DNA of 64,000 nt from Polynucleobacter antarcticus (GCF_013307245.1 NZ_CP028941.1:1488001-1552000); one strand, 5' to 3'; shown: positions 52,308 through 63,172, counted from the first letter of the stretch. The notes: generated by a model not told the origin, from the letters alone. Program-made: numbers and translations.

Positions 52308-53567
52308 TTAATGCGCTGCCCACTTAATAGTGCTGAGATCAATTCCGTCTTTAAACATTTCCCACAGTGGTGAGAGCTCGCGTAACTTTGCAATCTTCTC
52401 TTTCACCAGCTTGATCGTAAAATCTACTTCCTCTTCAGTTGTAAAGCGTCCCAAAGTAAAGCGAATGGAGCTATGGGCTAACTCATCATTACGGCCCAAG
52501 GCACGCAATACATAAGAAGGCTCTAAAGAGGCAGAGGTGCAGGCAGAGCCAGAGGAGATCGCCAAATCTTTGAGCGCCATCAACATCGATTCACCTTCAA
52601 CGTAGTTAAAACTAATATTGAGGTTATGGGGAACCCGTTGATCCATATCGCCATTGACATACACTTCTTCAATATCTTTGAGGCCTGCCAATAAACGATC
52701 ACGTAAAGCACGAATCCGTTTATTTTCTTCAGCCATTTCGATACGGGCAATTCGGAAAGCTTCGCCCATACCAACAATTTGATGTACTGCTAAGGTGCCG
52801 GAACGCATGCCGCGCTCATGACCGCCACCATGAATCTGAGATTCAAGTCGAATGCGTGGCTTACGACGCACAAACAATGCGCCCATCCCTTTAGGGCCAT
52901 AAGTCTTGTGTGCAGAAAAGCTCATGAGGTCAACTTTGGTTTTTTCCAAGTCAATCTCCACCTTGCCAGTAGCCTGCGCTGCATCGACATGCAAAATCGC
53001 TCCGCGAGCACGGCATAATTCACCAATCGCAGGGATGTCTTGGACCACACCAATTTCATTATTGACGTACATGATCGAAACCAAAATAGTGCCGGGCTTC
53101 ATCGCTGTCTCTAGTTGTGCAAAGTCAATCAAGCCATTAGGCAGCACATCTAAGTACGTCACCTCAAATCCTTCACGCTCTAGATCACGGCAAGTATCTA
53201 AGGTAGCCTTATGTTCAGTCTTCACGGTGATGATGTGATTGCCACGCTCTTTATAGAAATGGGCAGCGCCTTTCAAAGCCAAATTAATACTCTCTGTCGC
53301 GCCGCTCGTCCAAACAATTTCTCTGGGATCGGCATGCACTAATTGGGCTACTTCTGAACGCGCCCACTCAACAGCCTCTTCAGCAGCCCAGCCATAGGCA
53401 TGACTCCGAGAAGCTGCATTACCAAACTGCTCACGCAGGTAAGGCATCATTTTGTCCACGGCACGTGGGTCAATTGGAGTCGTAGAGGAGTAATCCATAT
53501 ACACCGGAAAGTGTTTTGGACTAAACATAGGGATTGCTTGCTGAGGAATGTCTTGTGGTGCGTTCAT
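52308..53567 (-). CDS. iscS: Cysteine desulfurase IscS
   Basis: This 419-residue PLP enzyme takes sulfur from cysteine for clusters and tRNA thiolation. The PLP lysine is in [18 protein letters not shown] and the sulfur-accepting cysteine in [14 protein letters not shown]. The N-terminus is about 15-20 residues longer than the E. coli protein ([20 protein letters not shown]). It lies 11 bases after iscR. Confidence 0.96.
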   Translation of the reverse strand: MNAPQDIPQQAIPMFSPKHFPVYMDYSSTTPIDPRAVDKMMPYLREQFGNAASRSHAYGWAAEEAVEWARSEVAQLVHADPREIVWTSGATESINLALKGAAHFYKERGNHIITVKTEHKATLDTCRDLEREGFEVTYLDVLPNGLIDFAQLETAMKPGTILVSIMYVNNEIGVVQDIPAIGELCRARGAILHVDAAQATGKVEIDLEKTKVDLMSFSAHKTYGPKGMGALFVRRKPRIRLESQIHGGGHERGMRSGTLAVHQIVGMGEAFRIARIEMAEENKRIRALRDRLLAGLKDIEEVYVNGDMDQRVPHNLNISFNYVEGESMLMALKDLAISSGSACTSASLEPSYVLRALGRNDELAHSSIRFTLGRFTTEEEVDFTIKLVKEKIAKLRELSPLWEMFKDGIDLSTIKWAAH

Positions 53568-53578
53568 AGTTTTCTTCT

Positions 53579-54148
53579 TTAACTGTGCTGAGCTAGATTA
53601 AACACGGAATTAACAAGGGGCTGTTTTGGAACAGCATCTTGCTTAGTAATTACTGCAGACTGAGTCTTGTCAGCTTTGACCGCCTCAATCTTGATCTTCT
53701 TGGTACGCAAATCTTGCAAGACAATACCGCGCCCTGCTTGCTGCTGAACCAAATCTCTCAAAGAAACAGAGTTTAAATACTCCACCATCTTAGAGTTGAG
53801 ATTCGTCCAAAGATCATGGGTCATGCAATGGCCTTGATTTTCTTCATCAGTATGGCAATTGCCTTTACCACCACATTGGGTTGCATCTAAGGGCTCATCT
53901 ACCGCCACAATAATGTCCGCCACACTAATTTCATTGGGCTTACGTGCGAGTGTATAACCGCCGCCAGGGCCACGAGTGCTCTCGACAATATTGAAACGGC
54001 GCAATTTGCCGAACAACTGTTCTAAATAAGAAAGGGAAATCTTCTGCCTTTGGCTAATTCCGGCCAAAGTTACAGGCCCGTGCGTCTCACGCAGGGCTAA
54101 ATCAATCATTGCGGTTACTGCAAAACGACCTTTGGTTGTAAGTCTCAT
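53579..54148 (-). CDS. iscR: Fe-S cluster regulator IscR
   Basis: This 189-residue Rrf2-family regulator starts [19 protein letters not shown], with a winged helix ([19 protein letters not shown]). The [2Fe-2S] cysteines are in [19 protein letters not shown]. With a cluster it represses the isc operon. It is the first gene, and IscR-like sites lie just upstream. Confidence 0.95.
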   Translation of the reverse strand: MRLTTKGRFAVTAMIDLALRETHGPVTLAGISQRQKISLSYLEQLFGKLRRFNIVESTRGPGGGYTLARKPNEISVADIIVAVDEPLDATQCGGKGNCHTDEENQGHCMTHDLWTNLNSKMVEYLNSVSLRDLVQQQAGRGIVLQDLRTKKIKIEAVKADKTQSAVITKQDAVPKQPLVNSVFNLAQHS

Positions 54149-54198
54149 ATGTCACCTTGGTAATGGATTGTTATGGACAGCTAACAGTCGGGCGGGTA

Positions 54199-54253
54199 AT
54201 ACCCGACCATTCCACTCAACTTTACCATATTCCCGACCAATTTGCTCGGGAAT
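54199..54253 (-). promoter_or_regulatory. IscR operator sites upstream of iscR
   Basis: A 25-base inverted repeat at 54229-54253 has outer arms ATTCCCGA and TCGGGAAT around an AT-rich centre, matching the spacing of type 1 IscR sites. A second, weaker site starts at 54199 with ATACCCGACC. Both lie within 105 bases of the iscR start, so feedback control is expected. Confidence 0.75.
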
Positions 54254-54317
54254 TACTCCATACACCCAAATACCCCTTGCAATAGGCTTAAGGAGCGATT
54301 ATCGAGGGGGAAAGGCC

Positions 54318-56504
54318 TCAAACCCCATCGCGAGAACGGGCTCCAAATGCCATTTCCTTGACCTTGGTGAGGCGATCTCGGGTGCTGGCAGCCTTCTCAA
54401 ACTCCAAATTCTTAGCTTCAGAATTCATTTGCTTCTCTAGGCGCTTGATTTCACCAGACAAGTCCTTTTCACTCATATCTTCGTAGCGGGCACGCTCCTG
54501 TTCTACCTGCATCTCAGAGCGCTTCTCTTTGACGTCATACACACCATCAATAATGTCTTTGATGCGCTTTTGAACGCCACGGGGCTCAATACCATTCTCT
54601 TTATTAAAGATGATCTGCTTTGTCCTACGACGCTCCGTTTCATCCATTGCCCGTTTCATAGAATTGGTTATCCGATCGGCATACAGAATCGCTTTGCCGC
54701 GTACATTTCGGGCGGCTCTGCCAATCGTTTGAATCAAACTGCGCTCCGATCGTAAGAAACCTTCTTTATCTGCATCGAGAATGGCCACTAAAGAAACCTC
54801 TGGAATATCGAGACCTTCTCGTAGCAAATTAATACCGACCAAAACATCGAAAACACCAAGGCGCAAATCACGCAAGATTTCTACACGCTCTACCGTATCG
54901 ATATCAGAGTGCACATAACGCACCTTTACGCCGTTATCCGACAAGTAATCAGTAAGTTGCTCTGCCATACGCTTAGTTAACACAGTCACTAATACACGTT
55001 CCTGCACTTTGACGCGCTCATGAATTTGACCGAGCAAATCATCGACCTGTGTACTTGCTGGTAATACTTCAATTTCAGGGTCTACCAAGCCAGTAGGTCT
55101 TGCCACTTGCTCAACCACTTGTCCTGTATGGGTGTTTTCATAATCAGCGGGAGTTGCTGAAACAAAAATTGTTTGACGCATTTTGGTTTCAAATTCACTG
55201 AACTTGAGTGGCCGGTTATCCATTGCAGAAGGCAAACGAAAGCCAAATTCAACCAAAGTATGTTTGCGTGATTTATCACCGTTGTACATGGCATTGAGCT
55301 GCCCCATCAAGACATGACTCTCATCTAAAAACATTAGGGCATCATTGGGCAAGTAGTCGACTAAGGTAGGTGGCGCCTCACCAGGCATGGCGCCAGAGAG
55401 ATGGCGTGAGTAATTCTCAATGCCTTTGCAAAAGCCTAATTCATTCAACATTTCCAAATCGAAACGGGTGCGTTGCTCTAGGCGCTGGGTCTCTACCAGC
55501 TTGCCATCCTTCACGAACTCATCTAAACGAATCCGCAACTCTGCCTTAATGGTTTCAATTGCTTTAAGAACGGTCTCCCGTGGAGTAACGTAGTGTGAAC
55601 TGGGGTACACCGTAAAGCGCGGAATCTTTTGACGGATTTTTCCAGTCAACGGATCAAAAAATTGCAAGCTCTCGATTTCATCATCAAACAACTCTACGCG
55701 GACAGCTAGCTCATTATGTTCTGCTGGAAAAATATCAATCGTGTCACCGCGCACTCGAAATACACCACGCTTAAAATCCGTTTCGTTGCGGTCATATTGC
55801 ATGGCAATTAAGCGCATCAAAATATCGCGCTGACTCATCTTGTCACCCGGACGTAAAGTCATCACCATACTGTGATAGTCGCCAGGGTTACCGATACCGT
55901 AAATAGCGGATACCGTGGCCACAATAATGACATCACGTCGCTCTAATAAACTTTTTGTTGCCGAGAGACGCATCTGCTCAATATGCTCATTAATCGAGGA
56001 ATCTTTTTCAATGAACAAGTCGCGCTGCGGAACGTAAGCCTCAGGTTGATAGTAGTCGTAGTAACTCACAAAATACTCCACTGCATTTTTCGGAAAAAAT
56101 TCTCGAAATTCGCTATAAAGCTGAGCAGCCAAAGTCTTATTGGGAGCAAAAATAATGGCGGGTCTGCCAGTTCTGGCAATCACATTCGCCATTGTGAAAG
56201 TCTTACCGGAGCCCGTCACCCCTAAAAGGGTCTGAAAGGTTAAACCATCCTCAATTCCAGCCACTAATGCATCAATAGCTGCCGGCTGATCCCCAGCGGG
56301 TGCGAATGGCTGATACAGGTGAAATGGGGAATCTGGGAAAGAAACAAACTTTGCCGGGTCCAAATCATGACCCACCTCACCCAAAGGATCAGCCTGTGGG
56401 CCTTTTTGGGCCATTGGAATAGCTGGATCAACAGGTTTATTGGCAGAAGTTTTAGGTGACTTTGGGGGCATCTCAGCTATCATTTCATCTGTGGCTTTAG
56501 TCAC
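54318..56504 (-). CDS. uvrB: Excinuclease ABC subunit UvrB
   Basis: This 728-residue DNA repair helicase has Walker [19 protein letters not shown], the beta-hairpin [15 protein letters not shown] (seen as [20 protein letters not shown]), the DEAD-like box [14 protein letters not shown] and a C-terminal UvrC-binding UVR motif ([20 protein letters not shown]). It loads damage sites for UvrC incision. The N-terminus is extended by about 50 low-complexity residues ([17 protein letters not shown]). No clear LexA box was found in the 148-base gap to the divergent aminotransferase gene. Confidence 0.97.
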   Translation of the reverse strand: MTKATDEMIAEMPPKSPKTSANKPVDPAIPMAQKGPQADPLGEVGHDLDPAKFVSFPDSPFHLYQPFAPAGDQPAAIDALVAGIEDGLTFQTLLGVTGSGKTFTMANVIARTGRPAIIFAPNKTLAAQLYSEFREFFPKNAVEYFVSYYDYYQPEAYVPQRDLFIEKDSSINEHIEQMRLSATKSLLERRDVIIVATVSAIYGIGNPGDYHSMVMTLRPGDKMSQRDILMRLIAMQYDRNETDFKRGVFRVRGDTIDIFPAEHNELAVRVELFDDEIESLQFFDPLTGKIRQKIPRFTVYPSSHYVTPRETVLKAIETIKAELRIRLDEFVKDGKLVETQRLEQRTRFDLEMLNELGFCKGIENYSRHLSGAMPGEAPPTLVDYLPNDALMFLDESHVLMGQLNAMYNGDKSRKHTLVEFGFRLPSAMDNRPLKFSEFETKMRQTIFVSATPADYENTHTGQVVEQVARPTGLVDPEIEVLPASTQVDDLLGQIHERVKVQERVLVTVLTKRMAEQLTDYLSDNGVKVRYVHSDIDTVERVEILRDLRLGVFDVLVGINLLREGLDIPEVSLVAILDADKEGFLRSERSLIQTIGRAARNVRGKAILYADRITNSMKRAMDETERRRTKQIIFNKENGIEPRGVQKRIKDIIDGVYDVKEKRSEMQVEQERARYEDMSEKDLSGEIKRLEKQMNSEAKNLEFEKAASTRDRLTKVKEMAFGARSRDGV

Positions 56505-56652
56505 AGCGAATTTTGTACAAACAATGATTTTGCCGTTTTTATGCAGAAATAGCCAAACTCAGTGGTAAATATTGGTGATTGTGACAAATGGAGCTTGATT
56601 TAAGCCTGATGAATACAAAAATAATTCCTGACCTACTACCAATAAACCTCCC

Positions 56653-57852
56653 ATGACCTTGTTTGCCTCCGTCCAGCTAGCCCCTAAAGACCCTATATTT
56701 GGCCTCACTGAATCTTATGTTGCCGATCAACGCCCCGATAAGGTGAATTTAGGTGTGGGGGTTTACTATACGGACGAAGGCAAGGTGCCGCTCTTAAAAG
56801 CTGTGATTAAAGCAGAGGAGGCTATTGTTGCTAAACAATCCCCTCGCAGCTATATTCCGATTGAAGGTCCCAACCCATTTAATAGTGCAGTACAAACTTT
56901 ATTGTTTGGCGCTCAGTCCACACTGATTCAAGAGGGTCGGGTAGTCACTGCTGAATGTCTTGGTGGTACAGGCGCATTGCGTGTTGGTGCTGACTTTATT
57001 AAACGTCTTAACCTCAACGCTCCCTGCGCGATCACCAACCCTACTTGGGAAAATCATCGCGGTATTTTTGAATCTGCCGGCTTTGAAGTCATTGACTACA
57101 CCTACTTTGATGGCCAAACCCGAGGCGTTGACTTTGCGGGCATGGTGAAGTCCTTAGAGTCCCTCAAACAAAACACTACCGTACTGCTGCATGCTTGTTG
57201 CCACAATCCTACTGGTGCTGATATTACCGAGGCGCAATGGGCTCAGGTAATTGAAATTTGCAAAGCAAAGCAACTGATTCCATTTTTAGATATTGCCTAT
57301 CAAGGCTTTGCAGACGGCATTGAACAAGACGGTATCGCTGTGCGCCTATTTGCGCAATCTGGCCTGTCCTTTTTTGTATCTAGCTCGTTCTCCAAGTCTC
57401 TCTCACTCTACGGTGAGCGTGTTGGTGCACTGTCTATCGTCACCCAAAGTAAAGATGAGTCTATACGTGTGTTGTCTCAATTAAAGCGTGTGATTCGGAC
57501 TAATTATTCCAATCCTCCAACGCATGGTGCGGCCATTACTGCCGCTATTTTGAATACCCCTGAGCTGAGAAAAATGTGGGAAGAAGAATTGGCGGAGATG
57601 CGCGATCGCATTAAAGCAATGCGCCAAGGCCTAGTAGAAAAACTTGCTGCTGCTGGAGTCAAACAAGACTTCTCATTTATTAATACGCAGCGTGGGATGT
57701 TCTCTTATTCTGGCCTCACGGCAGCGCAAGTAGAGACTTTACAGAAAGAAGATGGGATTTATGCCCTCTCAACAGGCCGTATTTGTGTAGCTGCACTCAA
57801 TACCAAAAATATTGATAGAGTAGCCAAAGCAATTGCTCGCGTTTTAGCTTAA
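56653..57852 (+). CDS. Aromatic/aspartate aminotransferase (class I)
   Basis: This 399-residue PLP enzyme of the AspC/TyrB group has the PLP lysine in SSSFSKSLSLYGERVGAL and the substrate-binding arginine near the C-terminus (STGRICVAALNTKNI). It begins ASVQLAPKDPIFGLTESYVA. It transfers amino groups between aspartate or aromatic amino acids and 2-oxoglutarate; the choice between tyrB and aspC is not secure. It is 32 bases upstream of phaZ. Confidence 0.93.
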   Translation: MTLFASVQLAPKDPIFGLTESYVADQRPDKVNLGVGVYYTDEGKVPLLKAVIKAEEAIVAKQSPRSYIPIEGPNPFNSAVQTLLFGAQSTLIQEGRVVTAECLGGTGALRVGADFIKRLNLNAPCAITNPTWENHRGIFESAGFEVIDYTYFDGQTRGVDFAGMVKSLESLKQNTTVLLHACCHNPTGADITEAQWAQVIEICKAKQLIPFLDIAYQGFADGIEQDGIAVRLFAQSGLSFFVSSSFSKSLSLYGERVGALSIVTQSKDESIRVLSQLKRVIRTNYSNPPTHGAAITAAILNTPELRKMWEEELAEMRDRIKAMRQGLVEKLAAAGVKQDFSFINTQRGMFSYSGLTAAQVETLQKEDGIYALSTGRICVAALNTKNIDRVAKAIARVLA

Positions 57853-57884
57853 CAAACAGTTACACTGCATCATCAGGAGGCAAC

Positions 57885-59183
57885 ATGCTATATCAGTTAC
57901 ATGAGTTTCAAAAAGCCTTGTTAGAACCGGTGAGCTCTTGGGCTCGTGCTGCTTCTGCCGCTTTTACTGACACGTCTAATCCAGCATCCAAAATTCCTGG
58001 CTCTGAGCGCCTAGCCGCAAGTTACGAGCTCCTGTATCGCCTCGGAAAAGAATATAAAAAGCCAGAGTTCGGTATTCGCTCAGTACAAGCTCATGGACGC
58101 GAAGTTGCCATTCATGAAATAACAACACTTGCCAAGCCGTTTTGTAAGCTCGTTCGCTTTAAACGCTTCTCCGATGATATTGAAGTCATTCAGAAATTAA
58201 AAGAAGATCCAGTGGTATTAGTTGTTGCTCCGCTCTCAGGTCATCACTCCACCTTACTGCGCGATACCGTCAGCACGCTTTTGCAAGACCACAAGGTCTA
58301 TATTACCGATTGGATTGATGCGCGCATTGTTCCTGCCGAGGCGGGTGAGTTTAGTTTGGATGACTATGTGCATTATGTGCAAGACTTCATTCGTACTATT
58401 GGTGCGGAAAATCTTCATGTCATTTCCGTTTGCCAACCGACCGTGCCTGTGCTTGGTGCTATCTCACTTATGGCTTCCGCTGGTGAAAAAACACCCACCT
58501 CCATGATCATGATGGGCGGACCGATTGATGCGCGTAAGTCTCCTACCGCAGTCAATAATTTAGCAGACCAAAAATCCTATGGCTGGTTTGAAAGCCATGT
58601 CGTTTATAAGGTGCCGCCTAACTATCCGGGCGCAGGTCGTCTGGTTTATCCCGGGTTCTTACAGCACACGGGCTTTATTGCCATGAACCCAAAAAATCAT
58701 ATGCAATCGCATTGGGATTTCTTCCAAAACCTCGTGCGTGGTGATGAGCAAGATACTGCATCGCATATTCGTTTCTATGATGAATACAACGCAGTATTGG
58801 ATATGGATGCCAAGTACTACTTAGATACTATTAAGACGGTTTTTCAAGAACATGCCCTACCCAATGGCACATGGCAAGTGGCAGGCAAATTAGTTAAGCC
58901 GCAAGATATTAATAAGACCGCCTTGTTAACTATTGAAGGTGAGTTAGACGATATTTCAGGTAGCGGACAAACGCGGGCAGCCCACGCACTTTGTAGCGGC
59001 ATTGATAAATCAAGCAAGGCGCATTACGAAGTTGCTGGTGCTGGTCACTACGGTATCTTTGCGGGTCGCCGTTGGCGTGAAAAGGTGTATCCAAAAATTA
59101 ATTCTTTCATTCGTGAACATCAAGTCGTACAAAAAAAGACTAAGGCACGCCCACCAAAACTGGGAAGTAAGAAGTCTGTATAA
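57885..59183 (+). CDS. phaZ: Intracellular polyhydroxyalkanoate depolymerase
   Basis: This 432-residue alpha/beta-hydrolase lacks a signal peptide. The nucleophile is Cys183 in HVISVCQPTVPV, the same residue number and context as PhaZ of Cupriavidus necator. Other motifs are VVLVVAPLSGHHSTLLRDTV (oxyanion side) and the catalytic His in VAGAGHYGIFAGRRWRE. It releases hydroxyalkanoate from stored PHA granules. Together with the acetyl-CoA-yielding sulfonate genes this suggests a carbon-storing lifestyle. Confidence 0.95.
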   Translation: MLYQLHEFQKALLEPVSSWARAASAAFTDTSNPASKIPGSERLAASYELLYRLGKEYKKPEFGIRSVQAHGREVAIHEITTLAKPFCKLVRFKRFSDDIEVIQKLKEDPVVLVVAPLSGHHSTLLRDTVSTLLQDHKVYITDWIDARIVPAEAGEFSLDDYVHYVQDFIRTIGAENLHVISVCQPTVPVLGAISLMASAGEKTPTSMIMMGGPIDARKSPTAVNNLADQKSYGWFESHVVYKVPPNYPGAGRLVYPGFLQHTGFIAMNPKNHMQSHWDFFQNLVRGDEQDTASHIRFYDEYNAVLDMDAKYYLDTIKTVFQEHALPNGTWQVAGKLVKPQDINKTALLTIEGELDDISGSGQTRAAHALCSGIDKSSKAHYEVAGAGHYGIFAGRRWREKVYPKINSFIREHQVVQKKTKARPPKLGSKKSV

Positions 59184-59236
59184 ATCCATAGCGCGACTTT
59201 CGGGTCGTGCTGATGGTTTTAGGCTCTCCATTTTTG

Positions 59237-59929
59237 ATGAATATCCAGCAAACGAGAGCACTTGCTGATCTTCTTGAGGATGCTCTTCCCCAAACCCAAT
59301 GTACTAAATGTGGTTATCCCGATTGCCGAGGGTATGCAGAGGCTTTAGCTACTGGAGAAGCTCTACCAAATCGTTGCCCTCCAGGCGGAGTAGAGGGTAT
59401 TACTAGGCTGAGTAATATCTTGGTCTCTATTTATCCCCAAGATGCCTTTGAACTGCATCCTCAGATTGATCCTGGGTGCGGTATAGAACGGCCTCGGCCT
59501 GTTGCATTGATAGACTCCCAAACCTGTATTGGCTGCACGCTCTGTATTCAGGCATGTCCCGTAGATGCGATCGTAGGGGCTTCGAAACAAATGCATATTG
59601 TTTTGAGTGATTGGTGTACTGGTTGTGATCTATGCATTCCGCCCTGCCCCGTAGACTGCATCACCATGATTAATGTGACTGAATCGCAGACGGGATGGAA
59701 TGCCTGGTCAAGTGATTTAGCCGATACAGCACGTAACCGTTATCACAGCCGAGACCAAAGATTGGATCGTGAAGAGCGCGATAACGATGAGCGCCTCGCA
59801 AAAAAAGCTGCTGCTAAATTAGTTGTAGTAAATGCTGAGCATCCGGACTCGGACGAGGCGAAGAAAGAACAAGAAAGAAAGCGGGCTATTATTGCAGCCG
59901 CCATTGCTAGAGCACAGCAAAAAGCATGA
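59237..59929 (+). CDS. RnfB-like Fe-S electron transport protein
   Basis: The protein is about 230 residues from the ATG at 59237; earlier in-frame starts (GTG 59207, ATG 59213) lack a better ribosome site. It has an Fe-S domain with LPQTQCTKCGYPDCRGYAEA and CPPGG, then two [4Fe-4S] ferredoxin motifs (CIGCTLCIQACPVDA; CTGCDLCIPPCPVDC). The C-terminus is a charged, probably coiled tail (KKEQERKRAIIAAAIARAQQ). Burkholderiales carry this stand-alone RnfB-like protein next to nth, without a full Rnf complex; electron donation to the Nth cluster has been suggested but is unproven. Confidence 0.88.
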   Translation: MNIQQTRALADLLEDALPQTQCTKCGYPDCRGYAEALATGEALPNRCPPGGVEGITRLSNILVSIYPQDAFELHPQIDPGCGIERPRPVALIDSQTCIGCTLCIQACPVDAIVGASKQMHIVLSDWCTGCDLCIPPCPVDCITMINVTESQTGWNAWSSDLADTARNRYHSRDQRLDREERDNDERLAKKAAAKLVVVNAEHPDSDEAKKEQERKRAIIAAAIARAQQKA

Positions 59930-60585
59930 TGAATCTAGCAAATCGTCATGCCTTCTTCGAACAACTCAAGGCGAACAATCCCCATCCTGAAACTGAACTT
60001 GAATACAGCTCACCATTTGAGTTACTAATTGCAGTATTACTTTCTGCTCAAGCCACCGATATCTCTGTCAATAAAGGCACTCGTCAGCTCTTTAAGATAG
60101 CCAATACCCCGCAAGCACTTTTAGACTTGGGAGAGGAAGGCGTTAAACCCTACATTCAACATATTGGCTTATTTAACTCCAAAGGAAGACATATTCAGGA
60201 GACCTGTCGTCTACTTCTAGATCACCATGATGGTGAAGTACTTCAAGATCGTAAAGCCTTAGAGGCTCTTCCTGGCGTTGGTCGAAAAACAGCGAACGTG
60301 ATTCTCAATACTGCGTTTGGACACCCCACGATGGCAGTAGATACTCACATCTTTAGAGTCTCAAATCGTACTGGGCTAGCCCCTGGTAAAGATGTGGTGA
60401 AGGTGGAGGAGCAACTACTCAAACGAATACCAAAAGAATTTTTACAAGATGCACATCACTGGTTAATTTTGCATGGACGATATACCTGCAAAGCGCGCAA
60501 TCCAGAATGCGAACAATGTATTGTTGAACCTCTTTGTGGTTTCAAACAAAAAACAGGTAAAGGAAAAGTACGTGGCGATATTTAA
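59926..60585 (+). CDS. nth: Endonuclease III
   Basis: This 219-residue base-excision glycosylase/AP lyase has the helix-hairpin-helix LEALPGVGRKTANVILNTAF with its catalytic Lys, the catalytic Asp in TMAVDTHIFRVSNR, and the [4Fe-4S] cysteines in YTCKARNPECEQCIVEPLC. It removes oxidised pyrimidines. Its ATG overlaps the RnfB-like stop (ATGA). Confidence 0.97.
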   Translation: MMNLANRHAFFEQLKANNPHPETELEYSSPFELLIAVLLSAQATDISVNKGTRQLFKIANTPQALLDLGEEGVKPYIQHIGLFNSKGRHIQETCRLLLDHHDGEVLQDRKALEALPGVGRKTANVILNTAFGHPTMAVDTHIFRVSNRTGLAPGKDVVKVEEQLLKRIPKEFLQDAHHWLILHGRYTCKARNPECEQCIVEPLCGFKQKTGKGKVRGDI

Positions 60586-61003
60586 CCCAAGCCGTGAAGA
60601 AGTGCGTCGCTTTTTTTGCGACACCTGGAGCAAGAAACTGGAAAATCATATTCTGACCCCCATGGAAACGATTGCTAGCGATTGGATGGTTCAGCATCCT
60701 GAATATCATTCCCTTCTGGCGGACCCAGAGGGTGCGGTGGCACAAGACTACACACCAGAACGTGGTGAGACCAACCCTTTCTTGCACCTCTCAATGCATC
60801 TGTCGATTAGCGAGCAAATCTCTATTGATCAACCACCGGGCATTAAAGAGATCGCTGAAAATTTAACTAAGAAGTTAGGATCAATACACGAAGCCCAGCA
60901 CGCTATGATGGAATGTTTGGGACAAGTCATGTGGGAGGCACAACGCGAGGGTCAGGCATTGAGCCCCGAAAAATACTTAGAGGCTCTTAAAAAGCTAAGT
61001 TAA
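60572..61003 (+). CDS. DUF1841 protein
   Basis: The protein is about 143 residues when started at GTG 60572, which follows AGGAAAAG and gives the family's start (compare IFNPSREEVRRFFCDTW). A longer frame upstream would run inside nth. DUF1841 proteins are conserved in betaproteobacteria next to nth and have no known function. It is predicted to be soluble and helical. Confidence 0.85.
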   Translation: MAIFNPSREEVRRFFCDTWSKKLENHILTPMETIASDWMVQHPEYHSLLADPEGAVAQDYTPERGETNPFLHLSMHLSISEQISIDQPPGIKEIAENLTKKLGSIHEAQHAMMECLGQVMWEAQREGQALSPEKYLEALKKLS

Positions 61004-61031
61004 AACTAATTTAGAGTTGAGTTGGAGTCCA

Positions 61032-61484
61032 TTAGTGCAGAGCTGCAATCGCAGACTTAATGGCACTAGGCAGACCTTTGGCTAAGCGTTTTCTTTCAGC
61101 CAATGTTGATGCTAAAGTTTCTTGTGTTCTTTGCGACCAAACCGATCCTGGAAAAAAGGCATCGTCTTTATACCTAGGAATAATGTGCCAATGAATATGG
61201 GGCACCATATTACCTAAGCTCGCTAGATTTACTTTATCAGGATGCATCACCAGACGCACAGCCTCTTCCACTGCAAACACCAAAGTCATAAGGTGCTCGC
61301 GCTCCCCATAACTCAGATCCGTCATTTCAGCGATATGGTGATTCCAGATCACACGGCAAAAGCCTGGAAGGTCGGGATCATTAATCAAAACAATCCTGCA
61401 GTCATCACCACGCCATATCAGCTCAGTGGATGCATCTTCAGCTACAAGCTGGAGTTCTACTTGGCAAAGCGGGCAATCAGTCAT
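61032..61484 (-). CDS. HIT family protein
   Basis: This 150-residue nucleotide hydrolase/transferase has the histidine triad HIHWHIIPR near residue 96 and an N-terminal Cys pair DCPLCQ. HIT proteins cleave nucleoside phosphoramidates or dinucleotides. It lies downstream of aceA, after that gene's terminator, so it probably has its own promoter or relies on read-through. Confidence 0.9.
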   Translation of the reverse strand: MTDCPLCQVELQLVAEDASTELIWRGDDCRIVLINDPDLPGFCRVIWNHHIAEMTDLSYGEREHLMTLVFAVEEAVRLVMHPDKVNLASLGNMVPHIHWHIIPRYKDDAFFPGSVWSQRTQETLASTLAERKRLAKGLPSAIKSAIAALH

Positions 61485-61504
61485 TCTAAGAATGTAAACG
61501 AAAA

Positions 61505-61543
61505 CGGCATCTAAGTCACCCTTATGAGGTCATTTAGATGCCG
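61505..61543 (-). terminator. Terminator of the isocitrate lyase gene
   Basis: CGGCATCTAA (61505-61514) and TTAGATGCCG (61534-61543) are exact reverse complements, a 10-base stem with a 19-base loop. On the minus strand it is followed by TTTTCGTTT, so it ends aceA transcription just before the HIT gene. Confidence 0.85.
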
Positions 61544-61568
61544 CAGCAATACAAACTACTTGGATTAA

Positions 61569-62867
61569 TTAGTGGAACTGTTCTTCTTCTGTAGATCCGG
61601 TTAATGCAGTTACCGAGGATTTGCCCCCCTGAATCACCGTCGTGACATCATCGAAGTACCCAGTACCCACTTCCTGCTGATGGGATACAAAGGTATAACC
61701 CCGATCACGTGCAGCAAATTCTGGCTCTTGTACTTTTTCGATATAGGCAGTCATACCGCGTTGCATATAGTCTTGCGCTAAATCAAACATGTTGTACCAC
61801 ATAGAGTGAATACCAGCGAGGGTGATAAATTGATACTTGTATCCCATAGCTCCAAGCTCACGCTGGAACTTTGCAATCGTTGCATCATCTAAATTCTTTT
61901 TCCAGTTGAATGAAGGTGAGCAGTTGTAAGCCAACATCTTGCCAGGAAACTTCGAACGAATCGCTTCAGCAAACTTACGAGCAAAGTCTAGATCAGGCGT
62001 ACCTGTCTCACACCACACCATGTCAGCATAGGCAGCGTATGCCAAGCCACGAGAAATCGCTTGGTCTAATCCCTTACGTGTTTTATAAAAGCCTTCGGGT
62101 GTGCGCTCACCAGTTAAAAACGGCTTATCGTTTTCATCATAGTCAGAGGTTAATAAGTCCGCTGCTTCTGCATCCGTGCGAGCCAAAATAATAGTAGGTA
62201 CGCCCATGACATCGGCTGCTAAACGTGCAGAAATCAACTTCTGAACCGACTCTGCTGTTGGTAGCAAGACTTTGCCACCTAAGTGTCCGCATTTTTTTAC
62301 AGAAGACAATTGGTCTTCGAAGTGCACACCTGCTGCACCCTGCTTAATCAGAGCCTTACTCAATTCAAAAGCATTCAATACACCACCGAAGCCTGCTTCA
62401 GCATCAGCCACGATAGGAGCGTAATACTCGATGTAACCAGCATCCCCTTTATTAACCCCTTTAGCAGTTTGAATTTCATCAGCACGCTGAAAAGAATTGT
62501 TAATCCGTTCTACCATTTTGGGTACTGAGTCCACTGGATATAACGATTGATCTGGGTACATTGCCGCAGAAGAATTACCATCCGCAGCCACTTGCCAGCC
62601 TGATAAGTAAATCGCTTGAACGCCTGCTTTTACTTGTTGCATAGCTTGGCCACCAGTCAATGCACCTAAGCAGTTCACATAGGCTTCGTTGTTGACCAAT
62701 TCCCACAGTCTTTCAGCGCCATGCTTTGCTAATGTGTGCTCAATTTTTAATGAGCCACGCAAACGTACAACATCTTCTGCTGTATAGCCACGAGTAATAC
62801 CCTTCCAACGTGGATTGGTATCCCAATCTTTTTGAATTGCTGCGATTTCTGCTTTGCGGTCTGCCAT
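61569..62867 (-). CDS. aceA: Isocitrate lyase
   Basis: This 432-residue enzyme cleaves isocitrate to glyoxylate and succinate in the glyoxylate shunt. The catalytic loop is [13 protein letters not shown] near residue 190, and [20 protein letters not shown] and [13 protein letters not shown] are typical. The shunt is needed for growth on acetyl-CoA sources, which the sulfoacetate route would supply. Malate synthase is not in the window. Palindromes upstream suggest specific regulation. Confidence 0.97.
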   Translation of the reverse strand: MADRKAEIAAIQKDWDTNPRWKGITRGYTAEDVVRLRGSLKIEHTLAKHGAERLWELVNNEAYVNCLGALTGGQAMQQVKAGVQAIYLSGWQVAADGNSSAAMYPDQSLYPVDSVPKMVERINNSFQRADEIQTAKGVNKGDAGYIEYYAPIVADAEAGFGGVLNAFELSKALIKQGAAGVHFEDQLSSVKKCGHLGGKVLLPTAESVQKLISARLAADVMGVPTIILARTDAEAADLLTSDYDENDKPFLTGERTPEGFYKTRKGLDQAISRGLAYAAYADMVWCETGTPDLDFARKFAEAIRSKFPGKMLAYNCSPSFNWKKNLDDATIAKFQRELGAMGYKYQFITLAGIHSMWYNMFDLAQDYMQRGMTAYIEKVQEPEFAARDRGYTFVSHQQEVGTGYFDDVTTVIQGGKSSVTALTGSTEEEQFH

Positions 62868-63172
62868 GCTTTTCTCCCTAGATGAATGAAGTACTTCATT
62901 ACGTTAAATATGAAAACACAAGTCTTATGTCTTATATAAGAGTTTATAGAGAAAAGTAGCGCGCGCAAGGATTAATTATTCTACTAATGAATATATATTC
63001 ATCAATAAAATCATATACTTAAATAGTATTTATTACAATGTGGAATTGGGCGTCATCTTGCGAGAAGGACTATTTCCCCTATTGAGACCCTGCGTTTTAC
63101 CAGTGGAAATATCTTTTCATATTATGAAATATGGTGGGGGATAAGTTCCCGGCTAGGCAAAGCTTGCCTAAG
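62868..63172. promoter_or_regulatory. aceA upstream region with three ATGAA/TTCAT palindromes
   Basis: This 305-base gap has no gene that I can support. It holds a perfect 16-base palindrome AATGAAGTACTTCATT (62885-62900), a perfect 16-base palindrome ATGAATATATATTCAT (62987-63002), and an inverted repeat TTTCATATTATGAAA (63114-63128). The first lies within 20-35 bases of the aceA start. These may be operators for a regulator of the glyoxylate shunt. Confidence 0.6.

Noticed and set aside
52906..53238. A 110-codon open frame on the plus strand inside iscS
   Set aside because: It lies fully antisense to iscS, shows no recognisable family and no good ribosome site; it follows the codon bias of the real gene.
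56505..56652. LexA (SOS) box upstream of uvrB
   Set aside because: No CTGT-N8-ACAG-like match was found in the gap between uvrB and the aminotransferase gene.
60473..60571. Upstream extension of the DUF1841 protein
   Set aside because: It lies inside nth in another frame; GTG 60572 has a ribosome site and matches the family N-terminus.
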